A stretch of 64,000 nucleotides of DNA, taken from NCBI GenBank assembly GCA_028284935.1, contig JANQQQ010000012.1, forward strand, positions 496,001 to 560,000. Direction: 5' to 3'. This stretch comes from Croceivirga sp. (lineage in GTDB: Bacteria; Bacteroidota; Bacteroidia; Flavobacteriales; Flavobacteriaceae). The notes below the pieces were generated by a model that was not told the DNA's origin, searched no databases, and was given only the letters and a program-made list of their open reading frames with translations. Of this stretch, positions 49,239-59,585 are shown piece by piece; the stretch's first letter is position 1; each line of letters begins with the position of its first letter. The position numbers and the translations under genes were made by a program.

Positions 49239-50407
49239 CTTGCCAGAACAGTTTTCGATTTAACTTGATGTATAGCCTGTTCCACATCGGCCATCAAATC
49301 CTCTACTTCCTCAATACCAACGGAAAAACGAATAAGGCCATCTTTTATACCCTGGAGCTCCCTGTCTTCTTTGCTCATGAGAGCATGTGATGTTAAAACG
49401 GGAGCGGTGACCGTACTTTCCACTCCAGCCAAGCTCATGGAAGGCTTTATAAGCTTTAAGGATTGCATAAACTCAGATGGATCCATTCCCTCTTTTAGTT
49501 CAAAAGATAACATACCACCAAAGCCTTTCATTTGGGATTTAGCCAATTCGTGGCCTGGATGGGATTTCAATCCTGGGTAATAAACGGCATCAATATCGTG
49601 ATGGCCATCTAAGAAAACCGCCAAGTTTTGGGCATTTTCAGTTTGGGCCTTCACACGAAGCCCCATGGTTTTTAGGCTACGCTCCAGCAACCAAACGGTC
49701 TGGTCGCTTAAACTCCCCCCAAAACAAATGGAAGATTCCCATAACCTTTTTATGTGTCCTTCGGAAGCCGCTACTGCACCCGCACAAATATCAGAATGTC
49801 CTCCCATGTACTTAGTGGCACTGTGGATTATGATATCAATACCATAGTCCGCTGGATTTTGATTAATGGGACTGGCAAACGTGTTATCAATCATGGTCAG
49901 GATTCCTTTTGACTTTGCCAATGCGGATACCGCCTTTAAATCTGTGATGGTCAATAACGGATTGGAAGGTGTCTCTATATAGATGACCTTGGTGTTGGAT
50001 CGTATTTTTGTCTCAAAATCCGTAACCTCCCATCCCTCGGTAAACGAATAGGAAATCCCATATTTTTCCAATTGCGTTGTGGCAAAATTGTAGGTGCCTC
50101 CATACAATGTTTGCTGAAATACAATATGATCTCCTGCTTTAAGGAACGCCATTAATGAGTGGCTTATGGCCGCCATGCCGCTTCCAAAAATCATAGCGTC
50201 TTTGGTATGCTCCAATGCGGCAATTTTCTTTGTAAGGGCTTGCTGATTAGGGGTATTGAAATAACGAGGGTATCGTTTTTCGTCAATATTGTCAAAAGCA
50301 TAAGATGTAGCCATATAAAGCGGTGATATCGCCCCTTTGTACCTTTCGTCCTTTACTCCACCCACATGGGTGCAAATGGTGTTAACACCTTTTTTTCCGT
50401 ACTCCAT
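49235..50407 (-). CDS. Trans-sulfuration family PLP-dependent enzyme (cystathionine gamma-synthase/lyase-like)
   Basis: IFGSGMAAISHSLMAFLKAGDHIV, HSATKYMGGHSDICAGAV PLP-Lys motif, MSLAGVESTVTAPVLTSHALM. Confidence 0.92.
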   Translation of the reverse strand: MEYGKKGVNTICTHVGGVKDERYKGAISPLYMATSYAFDNIDEKRYPRYFNTPNQQALTKKIAALEHTKDAMIFGSGMAAISHSLMAFLKAGDHIVFQQTLYGGTYNFATTQLEKYGISYSFTEGWEVTDFETKIRSNTKVIYIETPSNPLLTITDLKAVSALAKSKGILTMIDNTFASPINQNPADYGIDIIIHSATKYMGGHSDICAGAVAASEGHIKRLWESSICFGGSLSDQTVWLLERSLKTMGLRVKAQTENAQNLAVFLDGHHDIDAVYYPGLKSHPGHELAKSQMKGFGGMLSFELKEGMDPSEFMQSLKLIKPSMSLAGVESTVTAPVLTSHALMSKEDRELQGIKDGLIRFSVGIEEVEDLMADVEQAIHQVKSKTVLAR

Positions 50408-50512
50408 AAGGTTGTTAGAATTTATGAATTAGACTGAAAATCCATCAAAAGATCTATCAGTAGTGTGTAAAACAAAAAATGAAAATACAAAATTACCATT
50501 TCAAAATCAGTA

Positions 50513-53242
50513 CTAATCCACTTCGTATATAAGTTCCGAGTACCCTATTTTACCATTAGCGGTTATTCCTTCACAAATCAAAACCATTTTACCCCTGATA
50601 TCACTATTGAAGAATACGGTATTAGCTTGACCTGTATCATTGATTGGAATATTGGGTTTCCAATACAACAAAGTGCGTCTATCAGGAATATCCCAATCAA
50701 TCTTTTCGGCATCTTGATAAGGCGGTACATAATATTCACGTTCAGGAGAAAATTGAGGAGCTATACCATTTATTAGGTTGGTACTTCTGGATTTGGGGAA
50801 AGCACCAGCTAAACCCTTTCCTGAATAGGTATAAATGGCCAAAATAGCAGGAAATTGCGGAGGAGGACATATTGGGGAACATGGAAAAACTCGGCTGTGG
50901 TAGTCATTGGCTGTCGAACTATTTCGAATAATCTCGGCACTCTTTACAGCACTTACCGGAATATTCCCAATAAGTCTGTAGTCTTCCAACCTTATGGGAG
51001 TACCATCAATAACAATATAGGTAAAGCCTGCCCCATAAACATAGGCAATTTCAAATCCTCCCCCATTGCCAACCCGTCTAACCCGAATTTCTTTTGGATA
51101 ATTGAAGAGCAACCATCTGTAAAGGTTTCTTGTCCACTTTTTTTGTTTATTTAACAACTCTTTGTTGTCTATGACCACATCTGGAATCCCATGCAGTTCT
51201 ACCATTTCAGAACGCTCCGGCGTAACTTGATAATCGCTGACGACCACTTCGTTAAGAGCTATGGTATTAGGTAATAGAAAGGGATCTAGTTTTATATCCT
51301 CTCCTATCTTTTCAATCATTTTCCTTTCAATAATACGATCTACAGGAACAATTATTTTTTCTGTTTCGTAGGTTATTTTAGGAACGTTGTACTTTTTGAT
51401 AGCTATTTTTTGATTACTGCTTTTGATGCTTACCTCTGAGGGCCTAATTACAAATTTTTTACCTAGTCCATAACTGTCGTTCAAGGCAAAACTAAAATAC
51501 CCCGTACTATCCGTTTCTTGTGTATGAGCCTCCATGGGTTCTCCCATTAAAAGCATATTCAAGACATATTCTTTTTTCTTTGGTCCGTCCCTTTCACTTG
51601 TTCTTTGGACATCATTAACAGTACCTTTAATCTCCAAACCTTTTTCGGCCTTGAAAAGTCTTGGTTTTTTCTTCGCTTTATATTTATAATTGGTCCAACC
51701 CTGAGTTAACATTAGATAATCCAGTTCAGTCAAATTTCCATTATTTTCAAAATAGTACGATGGATCTTCAATGGGTCCCTTTATGTCCGATTGCAGTAAA
51801 AAGTAGGACAGAATGGTATTCCTATTCAAATTGGTCCCGTAAAAATGGGCAGAATCAATGGCCATAACGGAAACTGAGGCGGGAACGGACGAACCATTAT
51901 ATTTTGTGGTTATTGAAACCTGTACGCTATCGCGGTGGTTATACAAAGCTCTGTCCGTTTCAATGGTAACATTAAGTTGTTCCTCTTTTAAATGATTAAA
52001 AAAAGTGCGTTCCGCAACGGGTCTGTAGTTGTTATCATAGACGGTAAGACCTATAACGCCATGCGGCAAATCCTTATTTTGAATTTTGTAAGCGAACCTA
52101 CCCCTTTTAAATTTTGATTTTAACAGAAACAGGTTGCTACCCCTGTGGTATAGCTTAACAAAAAGACTATCAGAACTTTTGTCTTTTTTCCTAAGTTGTA
52201 TCTCCTTAAAAGAATAATTATGTGTTAATCCCAAAACCACTCCATTGGCTATTGGATTAGGTAATTTATATTTAATGACGTTTCCATTTTTTGTACTTAG
52301 AATACCGTAATACGTTTTGTTTGGTTTAGGAATCAATTTGAACTGGCCCATACCCAAAAAATTGCTTTCAAACTTGGTAATTCTGTTCCCTTCATTATCT
52401 TCTATGAATCCTTGAATTCTATTACCCTTCCCCCTATAGTCCAAATACTTAAAACCAATACTACTTTCCATCTCCTCTACCATGTTACCCCCTTCAGGAA
52501 AAAATTGCAACGTTCCGGACGTATCATCAAGCACTATCGACTTTGCAAACTCTTTGTTCTGGGTTTTTAGTTGGTAATTAATAATTTGAACATCCAACGG
52601 GACATTATGCTCTATAGTAACATTAGTCTTCCGCCTCAGCTTTATGGAAATCGAGTCCTGGCCGTCTTTCCAACTCATATATAACATGGCGTTGCCCTTG
52701 TGTAGACTATCCAATACCAACGGAAAAACTTTGGATGAGATTGAAAACTTATTTTTTGTAAAATCTTTAGTGAATACTAGGTCTTGTATGGGGGATCGTT
52801 CTTCCTCTTGTGATTTAATCCCATAAATAGCTATAGGCACCGATGTAATGAAATCAGTTTCAAAGTTTTTATTCCATTCGGTATAGGCCCGTATGATATA
52901 TTTTCCTTCCCGATAATTGGAATGCAGTTGAAAAAAGTTTTCTGCAACACCTGCCTTTATTTTCAAGAGCTTACTATCAACAATGTGCTCATTTAAAGGA
53001 TCGATAAGTTCTACATGAAGAACAGCACTTTTCGTAGTCGGCTTATGCTCCACTACGTTGGTAACTATGGCCTTGAACCAAATGGTTTCTGAAGTATCAA
53101 AAGTGGTTCCGCTAAGCTGTAGGTATATCTTTTCTGCATCTACGGCATTAGCGAACTCTTCACTCTCTTTTTCAAAAGGATTTTGTGGGTAAAGAAAAGT
53201 TGCCGATAAGAATATGCTAAATAAGGAGCAAAAAAACCTCAA
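50513..53242 (-). CDS. Large secreted protein with macroglobulin (MG2)-like domains and C-terminal plug-like domain
   Basis: Signal peptide; AEKIYLQLSGTTFDTSETIWFKAIV (MG2-like); IALNEVVVSD…FTYIVIDGTPIRLEDYRLIGNIPVSAVKSAEII (plug-like). Confidence 0.72.
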   Translation of the reverse strand: MRFFCSLFSIFLSATFLYPQNPFEKESEEFANAVDAEKIYLQLSGTTFDTSETIWFKAIVTNVVEHKPTTKSAVLHVELIDPLNEHIVDSKLLKIKAGVAENFFQLHSNYREGKYIIRAYTEWNKNFETDFITSVPIAIYGIKSQEEERSPIQDLVFTKDFTKNKFSISSKVFPLVLDSLHKGNAMLYMSWKDGQDSISIKLRRKTNVTIEHNVPLDVQIINYQLKTQNKEFAKSIVLDDTSGTLQFFPEGGNMVEEMESSIGFKYLDYRGKGNRIQGFIEDNEGNRITKFESNFLGMGQFKLIPKPNKTYYGILSTKNGNVIKYKLPNPIANGVVLGLTHNYSFKEIQLRKKDKSSDSLFVKLYHRGSNLFLLKSKFKRGRFAYKIQNKDLPHGVIGLTVYDNNYRPVAERTFFNHLKEEQLNVTIETDRALYNHRDSVQVSITTKYNGSSVPASVSVMAIDSAHFYGTNLNRNTILSYFLLQSDIKGPIEDPSYYFENNGNLTELDYLMLTQGWTNYKYKAKKKPRLFKAEKGLEIKGTVNDVQRTSERDGPKKKEYVLNMLLMGEPMEAHTQETDSTGYFSFALNDSYGLGKKFVIRPSEVSIKSSNQKIAIKKYNVPKITYETEKIIVPVDRIIERKMIEKIGEDIKLDPFLLPNTIALNEVVVSDYQVTPERSEMVELHGIPDVVIDNKELLNKQKKWTRNLYRWLLFNYPKEIRVRRVGNGGGFEIAYVYGAGFTYIVIDGTPIRLEDYRLIGNIPVSAVKSAEIIRNSSTANDYHSRVFPCSPICPPPQFPAILAIYTYSGKGLAGAFPKSRSTNLINGIAPQFSPEREYYVPPYQDAEKIDWDIPDRRTLLYWKPNIPINDTGQANTVFFNSDIRGKMVLICEGITANGKIGYSELIYEVD

Positions 53243-53327
53243 CCTAGTACCACTTCTATTACTCTAAAGATAAGAAGAAAACCAATGAGGAAAGTAATAA
53301 GTCAACCTTCCCCTAGTGCTCAAAAAC

Positions 53328-54737
53328 CTAAACTTGTACTGATTTCCATTTACCCTTTCTGAACCAAACGATGGCTATTATGGCCAACAGAACTTCAGCG
53401 GTAGTAATGGCAATAAAAACACCTGTGGCACCAAATCCAAATACAATGGCCAAAAGATAAGCCACAGGTAACTGGAACAACCAAAAGGAAACCAAATTTA
53501 TTTTGGTGGGGGTTTGTGTGTCTCCGGAACCATTGAAGGCATTGGTGACCACCATTCCATAGGCATAGAAAATGTAACCTGCCGCAATTACCTGAAGGCA
53601 AAGCGCCCCATTATCCACAACGGAGGGAGTACTGTTAAAGGCACCCACGATTTGCTTGGCAAAAACTAAATAAATAATGGAAACCAGGCCCATAAAATAG
53701 GCATTGTACTTGCCCGTGATCCAAACGGATTTTTCTGCCCGTTCCGGTTGCTTTGCCCCTAAATTCTGCCCCACAAGGGTTGCTGCCGCATTGCTCATGC
53801 CCCAAGAAGGCATTAGGGTAAACATCATCACACGAATTGCAATGGTATAACCCGCTAACACCTCGCTTCCAAATTCACTCATTATTCGCATTAGGAATAC
53901 CCAACTTGATGTTCCAATCAAGAACTGGGCAATCCCACCCAGTGAAACCCTAATGATGTTGAGCATTACCTTAAGGTTCAATACAATATCCTGAAGGAGC
54001 AACCTAATCTTCCCCCAACCAAAAAACAAAATCCCCAATTGAAACAAAACTGCGGTTCCCCGGCCAATGTTTGTGGCGATGGCAGCACCCATAACACCAT
54101 ATTCCGGGACAGGACCCCATCCAAAAATAAAAATGGGATCAAGAATAATGTTCAGACCGTTGGAAAGCACAAGGGACCACATGGCAATACTGGCATCTCC
54201 TGCCCCCCTGAAAATAGCGTTAATCAAAAACAATAAGAGTATGGTGATATTACCACCAATCAACCATTTGGTATAACCGTGCCCTTCTTCAATCAAGTCG
54301 GGTTCCGCACCCATCAGGGCCAAAATCTCTTTATTGTAAAGAAACCCAATGACCCCAACTATCAGGGCCACCACTATTCCAAGAAAAATGGCCTGCACTG
54401 CTGTTTCCCGAGCACCTTTAATGTCCTTTTCCCCTACCCTGCGTGCAACTACGGCGGTCGCTGCCATACTCAAACCAATAGCTATGGCATAGACCAAGGT
54501 AATCACCGATTCCGTTAGGCCGATGGTGGCAACCGCATTTACACTGACCTGGGAAACATAGGCAATGTCGACCAAAGCAAAAATGCTCTCCATCAACATC
54601 TCCAAAATCATAGGGATGGACAACATAAATATGGCCTTGCGAATACTGCCTGTGGTGAATTCCTGTTCTTTTCCCGTAACAGCAACCCAGAAATACTTTA
54701 GTATTTTTTTTATCGATAAAGATTGTGATGACATCAT
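53328..54737 (-). CDS. MATE family efflux transporter
   Basis: 12-TM MatE: IRKAIFMLSIPMILEMLMESIFALVDIAYVS…FRGAGDASIAMWSLVLSNGLNIILDPIFIFG. Confidence 0.93.
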   Translation of the reverse strand: MMSSQSLSIKKILKYFWVAVTGKEQEFTTGSIRKAIFMLSIPMILEMLMESIFALVDIAYVSQVSVNAVATIGLTESVITLVYAIAIGLSMAATAVVARRVGEKDIKGARETAVQAIFLGIVVALIVGVIGFLYNKEILALMGAEPDLIEEGHGYTKWLIGGNITILLLFLINAIFRGAGDASIAMWSLVLSNGLNIILDPIFIFGWGPVPEYGVMGAAIATNIGRGTAVLFQLGILFFGWGKIRLLLQDIVLNLKVMLNIIRVSLGGIAQFLIGTSSWVFLMRIMSEFGSEVLAGYTIAIRVMMFTLMPSWGMSNAAATLVGQNLGAKQPERAEKSVWITGKYNAYFMGLVSIIYLVFAKQIVGAFNSTPSVVDNGALCLQVIAAGYIFYAYGMVVTNAFNGSGDTQTPTKINLVSFWLFQLPVAYLLAIVFGFGATGVFIAITTAEVLLAIIAIVWFRKGKWKSVQV

Positions 54738-54949
54738 GTAGAAATTATGTGTTGAAAAATGTAGAAATCTAGCAGGTAACCAAAAACTCCCTTTTGGTTA
54801 CTTGGCTGGAGACAGCTCAAAAAATGCTAGCAGATTCATAATTTCTATAACTTCATGATGGTGCAAAGATGCATAAAAGTTTTGAAAATGACACAAGTAC
54901 TTTGGTGTTATTAAAATTCCATACTTTTCAGAAAGCTAATTCACTTACA

Positions 54950-56230
54950 ATGAAATCATATTCCAACTGGGCCGCGATTTTCACTTTTTTGATTTTCCTT
55001 TCCTGTAAGAATACCGAAAAAACCATTGAAAAATCGGGGTATCAAGGGCAAGGCCCGACGCCCTTGGTATCGACAATAACCAAGCCTGTTCAAAAGCAGT
55101 GGAAGGGAACTTGGGCCTTTCAAGACAGTACAGTTTTTTTTAGCAACCAGTTTGATGGAGCGCGACTAAATGGTGTAGCCCACGATAGTTTAAACCATTT
55201 TACCCTATGGATAACGGCGGAGAACACCCCAATAAACCCCAGTCCGTGGTACGGTTTCAAAGTCTGGAGCAAAACTCCTCAGGAAATCAAGATGAATTTC
55301 ACTTACCAGGGTAGCAGAAACAGGTATTTCCCTAAAATTAGTTCTGACGGAATTCATTTCAGATCTTTGGATAGCACGCGCTTCAGCGCCATCAATCCTG
55401 GGGAAGGCGAATTTGGTATCAAAGCGGCTCCTGAAGGTATGGAAATAACCATTCAAATCGATGAAAAACCAACATGGGTAACCGCCCAAGAGTTATATAC
55501 TTCAACTAGGGTACAACAATGGACGGACTCACTTTCAAAAAAAGCTTTCATCATCAATTATGAGATTGGAAAAAGTAGGGAAGGACGCCCAATAACGGCA
55601 ATGGATATTAAGGGGAGTAGTTCTAAAAAAGCCCTTATTATTATGACAAGACAACATCCTCCAGAAGTTACCGGATTTTTAGCCTTTAAATCCTTTCTGG
55701 AAACCTTGACAGGAAATTCCCAACAAGCCGTAAAATTCAGGGAAAAGTTCGCGATTTTTAGTATCCCTACGGTGAATCCAGATGGGGTTGACAACGGGCA
55801 TTGGCGGCACAATATGGGAGGTATTGACCTTAATCGGGATTGGCAGGCTTTTAACCAGCCTGAAACCCGAGCCGTTCGCGATTTTTTGAAATCAAAAAGT
55901 AAGGAAGGATATGAATTTGTTTTTGGAGTGGATTTTCACTCTACATGGGATGACATTTATTATCCTTTGGATACCACGGTCACTGGCTCCAAAGGTCAAC
56001 TGGTCTTTGATTGGATAGAACGTATTGAACATAGACTCCCCCAGAAGAAGGCCAATGTAAGCGCGTCAAAAAAGTTATATCCCACCATGACTTCCAGAAA
56101 TCACTTCTTTGCCACTTACCAAATGCCTTCCATAGTTTTTGAGCTGGGAGATGATACCCCACGCCTCTTTTTAAAGGAAAAAGGCAAGGTAGCTGCTGAA
56201 GAATTGATGCAATTGTTGTTGGAGGAGTAA
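54950..56230 (+). CDS. M14 family zinc carboxypeptidase-like lipoprotein
   Basis: Lipobox IFLSCKN; IIMTRQHPPEVTGFLAFKSFLE, NPDGVDNGHWRHNMGGIDLNRDW, DFHSTWDDIYY. Confidence 0.88.
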   Translation: MKSYSNWAAIFTFLIFLSCKNTEKTIEKSGYQGQGPTPLVSTITKPVQKQWKGTWAFQDSTVFFSNQFDGARLNGVAHDSLNHFTLWITAENTPINPSPWYGFKVWSKTPQEIKMNFTYQGSRNRYFPKISSDGIHFRSLDSTRFSAINPGEGEFGIKAAPEGMEITIQIDEKPTWVTAQELYTSTRVQQWTDSLSKKAFIINYEIGKSREGRPITAMDIKGSSSKKALIIMTRQHPPEVTGFLAFKSFLETLTGNSQQAVKFREKFAIFSIPTVNPDGVDNGHWRHNMGGIDLNRDWQAFNQPETRAVRDFLKSKSKEGYEFVFGVDFHSTWDDIYYPLDTTVTGSKGQLVFDWIERIEHRLPQKKANVSASKKLYPTMTSRNHFFATYQMPSIVFELGDDTPRLFLKEKGKVAAEELMQLLLEE

Positions 56231-56284
56231 AAGGTTGCACCCAGGGGTCAAAAAAAGTGTGGTTCGATCTTTTCGATATAACAG

Positions 56285-59200
56285 CTAACTTGTTATGTAG
56301 TTCGTTCGATACCTCCAATAACTGACCCCACCAAGTATAAACACCCCAAGAACGATATACTTTACATAATCTGGAGTAATAGCAGCGGAACCCGATTGGG
56401 CATAGCTATGCAAGCCCACCAAATAGAAATTCACTCCAAAATAGGTCATCATAATAGATCCAAAGGCCGCCACGCTCATAAAATTAAATAACCATCTCCC
56501 CTTTAGGGCAGGGACCAATCGCATGTGAAGCACAAAAGCATAAATCATAATGGAAATAAGTGCCCATGTCTCCTTAGGGTCCCAACCCCAATAACGACCC
56601 CAACTTTCATTGGCCCATTGTCCACCTAAAAAATTACCAATGGTCAACATGATTAGACCAACGGTAAGGGCCAACTCATTGATAATGGTCAATTCCCTTA
56701 AATTGAGCTCCATTCTTTTTTTGTTCGCTTTAGTTGTAAGCATGATGAGCAATAGGGAAACCACCCCTAAAATCATGCCAACGGTCAACGGGCCGTAACT
56801 ACCTACGATTACGGCTACGTGTATCATTAACCAGTAACTATCCAGAACAGGAACTAAATTTCCAATGGCGGGATCCACCCAGCTTTGGTGGGCTATCCAA
56901 AGTAACATGGAACCCACAAAAGCACTAGCAGCTATGGTCAATTCACTTTTTCGACCAAAAGCAAGTCCCATTCCCATGGTGGCCCATGCCACATAGAGAA
57001 TACTTTCATAGGCGTCACTCCATGGGGCATGTCCAGAAATGTACCAACGAAGTATCAATCCTGCAGTATGCCAGATAAAAAGGATGATAATAACCCCCTT
57101 TAACAAATAGGCTGTCGCTTTCCAAATTTCCCTTTCCTTAAAAATCCGGAGTACCAAAACAAGGAACAGAAAAAGGCCAACTCCACCATAATACTTGAAC
57201 AAGCGATTAAATATATCCAGTTTGTTGTACAAAATCTCGGTCTTTACCTTCTTTTCCGGTGGCAATACTTCACTGCCGTGATTCTTTTGATTTTGCTTAA
57301 ACGCTTCCAATAGTTTGTCCGATTCCGAATAATCTCCAGTTGTTATGGAATTTTGAAGCGTGTTCAAGTAATAGGGCAGTCCGTTGGCCATAAAATTGGC
57401 ATATAGGGAATCCTGAACCTGATATTGACCAGAACGAAATTCCACGGCAGAAATCCACTTATTGTTTTCATCATTGAGCAGTGGAAATATTTTGAGTATC
57501 TCCCCGCCCAAAGCCATATTCAACAAGCTAATGCGTTCATGGACCTTGATAAAATCTTTCTGGAACTGATTAGGGTTCGTGGTAGAGGTCGCTTCCTCCA
57601 AATAGGGCTTCAATTTGTACATGCCCGTTGCATCGAACATATCGGTTGCCCTGAGGTATTTTTGACCTTCTTTTACCCCAATGATTTGACGAATACTGTC
57701 ATTTTCCCTTTTTCCAATATTGATAAAGTCCACATTGTACCAAAGTGGAGGATTTATCATCATGGAAAGAAATACTTGATCGGAATTTAAATCTTTAAAC
57801 TTATCCTTACCACTCAGCTTACGAAGTAATTCCGAAGTGAACGTGTGTAGGGGCTTCATACGCCCGCCTTCATCTTGGATCACGAGTTCACCAAATGCAT
57901 CGGCATGTGCCTCACTTACTGTCGTAGCATTAATGACAGAATCTATCTGCTCTTGGGTGGGTAGATTATTGTGATTTTGGTTACCCTTTTCTTGGGCAAA
58001 ACCTTGAGAAACCATAAAAATTAGCAGTGTAGTCGCTACTAGTTTTTCCTTTTTCTTTTTTACCCTTTCCAACGCCTTGGCTAATTCCTTGAATCTGGTT
58101 TTTCCGAAAAACATAATTCCCAACAATCCAACATAGAGCAGAAAGTAGCCGATATAGGTAATCCATGTACCCCAAACATCATGGTTAACACTAAGGATGG
58201 TACCCCTTTCATCCGGCATAAAGCTGGCCTGAAAAAAACGATACCCTTTGTGATCAAGGACATGATTCATAAATATATCATAGTCAAAAGGACGTTCATC
58301 CTCAATAGTTACCTTGCTCATAAAAGATTTATAACTATTGACCGTTCCAGGGTACTTTTCCGCGATAAAATCGTTGAGTTTAACGTTAAAGGGCAACTCA
58401 TAAATCCTTGAGCCATAACGAAGTGAAAAATCCAATCCCCCCAAAGTGAACTTATCGGCAAAATCGGAAGGACCTTTACTCCCCAAAAGTCTTTTCTCAA
58501 CGGTTTGCCCGTTAGCAGTTACAGCCACTACCAACGCATCTTGGGTCTGTTCCGTAATTTGGTCGTTGGGTACTTTTACTATTCCATATGAACCTCGAAC
58601 CAAAGGTTCAGGGATGACAAACTGCATTCCAGCGGTGGTATATAACGACCTTAATTGTAATACCTGCAAACTGTCTTGAACCAACTTTCCTTGAAACTGG
58701 TCGGCCATCCGCATAAATTGCCCTTCGAACGGGGATATAATCTTGTACTCGCCGTTTTCTTCAAAGATGTTGATAGCTCCACTGGTCTCCTTGTTCAATG
58801 CAAACAACACGTTATGGATACTAGCAATTGTTCCGTTTTCCAAATAGTGCTCATGGCGTTGACCATCCCCAGCTTCCACTATCTTTAAGTACTCCTTCCC
58901 ACTTTCATCGGGTATCAATCCTTCTTTGGCGCCTTTGATGAAATCTACATATTCTATCTTAAATTCTTGTTCATTAAAATCATCATGCCAAGGTAAGCTG
59001 GACCTTTTCCCTTCAGGGGTCACTAAAATATCATCTTCCAACGCTTTTCTCCGGTTCTGTCCATTGATTTCCCCATCAACATAGGCTGTTAAATACGTTT
59101 TATCGGAATAAAACACCTTTTCAGAGTTTCCCTCCCTAATGGGCATCATCCCTTCAAAACTGATGTATCGTGTAACAAAGGCCCCCACAATGATTAGAAT

Positions 59201-59458
59201 CCATGAAAGGTGCAACACCAAAACGGGCCATTTTTTCCATTGCAGCAAATTGTATCGATAAATATTACCGAAAAAGTTGATGACAAAAAATACCATGATG
59301 GCTTCGAACCAAGTAGCATTATAAACATAAATGCGAGCGGTTTCCGTGCTGTAGCCGCTTTCAATAAAGGTTCCAATTCCCATTGCCGCGGCGAACACAA
59401 GGAATAGAACGGCCATTAATTTTGTGGAGAAAAGTGTTTTCTTCAATACATCGAACAT
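56285..59458 (-). CDS. Fused ResB/CcsA cytochrome c biogenesis protein
   Basis: N-terminal ResB-like TM region and periplasmic domain; C-terminal CcsA WWD-type GGQWANESWGRYWGWDPKETWALISIMIYAFVLH. Confidence 0.92.
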   Translation of the reverse strand: MFDVLKKTLFSTKLMAVLFLVFAAAMGIGTFIESGYSTETARIYVYNATWFEAIMVFFVINFFGNIYRYNLLQWKKWPVLVLHLSWILIIVGAFVTRYISFEGMMPIREGNSEKVFYSDKTYLTAYVDGEINGQNRRKALEDDILVTPEGKRSSLPWHDDFNEQEFKIEYVDFIKGAKEGLIPDESGKEYLKIVEAGDGQRHEHYLENGTIASIHNVLFALNKETSGAINIFEENGEYKIISPFEGQFMRMADQFQGKLVQDSLQVLQLRSLYTTAGMQFVIPEPLVRGSYGIVKVPNDQITEQTQDALVVAVTANGQTVEKRLLGSKGPSDFADKFTLGGLDFSLRYGSRIYELPFNVKLNDFIAEKYPGTVNSYKSFMSKVTIEDERPFDYDIFMNHVLDHKGYRFFQASFMPDERGTILSVNHDVWGTWITYIGYFLLYVGLLGIMFFGKTRFKELAKALERVKKKKEKLVATTLLIFMVSQGFAQEKGNQNHNNLPTQEQIDSVINATTVSEAHADAFGELVIQDEGGRMKPLHTFTSELLRKLSGKDKFKDLNSDQVFLSMMINPPLWYNVDFINIGKRENDSIRQIIGVKEGQKYLRATDMFDATGMYKLKPYLEEATSTTNPNQFQKDFIKVHERISLLNMALGGEILKIFPLLNDENNKWISAVEFRSGQYQVQDSLYANFMANGLPYYLNTLQNSITTGDYSESDKLLEAFKQNQKNHGSEVLPPEKKVKTEILYNKLDIFNRLFKYYGGVGLFLFLVLVLRIFKEREIWKATAYLLKGVIIILFIWHTAGLILRWYISGHAPWSDAYESILYVAWATMGMGLAFGRKSELTIAASAFVGSMLLWIAHQSWVDPAIGNLVPVLDSYWLMIHVAVIVGSYGPLTVGMILGVVSLLLIMLTTKANKKRMELNLRELTIINELALTVGLIMLTIGNFLGGQWANESWGRYWGWDPKETWALISIMIYAFVLHMRLVPALKGRWLFNFMSVAAFGSIMMTYFGVNFYLVGLHSYAQSGSAAITPDYVKYIVLGVFILGGVSYWRYRTNYITS

Positions 59459-59574
59459 AGAAATTCGCTTTCGGCTTGCAAAATTACGACCTAGAAGGGA
59501 CTTTTAGGAATATCCCTATGCTATTTGCTTCAACAAAAGCGTTAATTATTTTTAAAAAGGCTTCGGCAAGTTCG

Positions 59575-59582
59575 TACTTTTG
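59575..59582 (+). promoter_or_regulatory. Candidate -7 box very close to the start codon of the DUF2520 gene
   Basis: TACTTTTG (TAnnTTTG) ending 3 nt before the ATG at 59586. Confidence 0.4.
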
Positions 59583-59585
59583 GGA

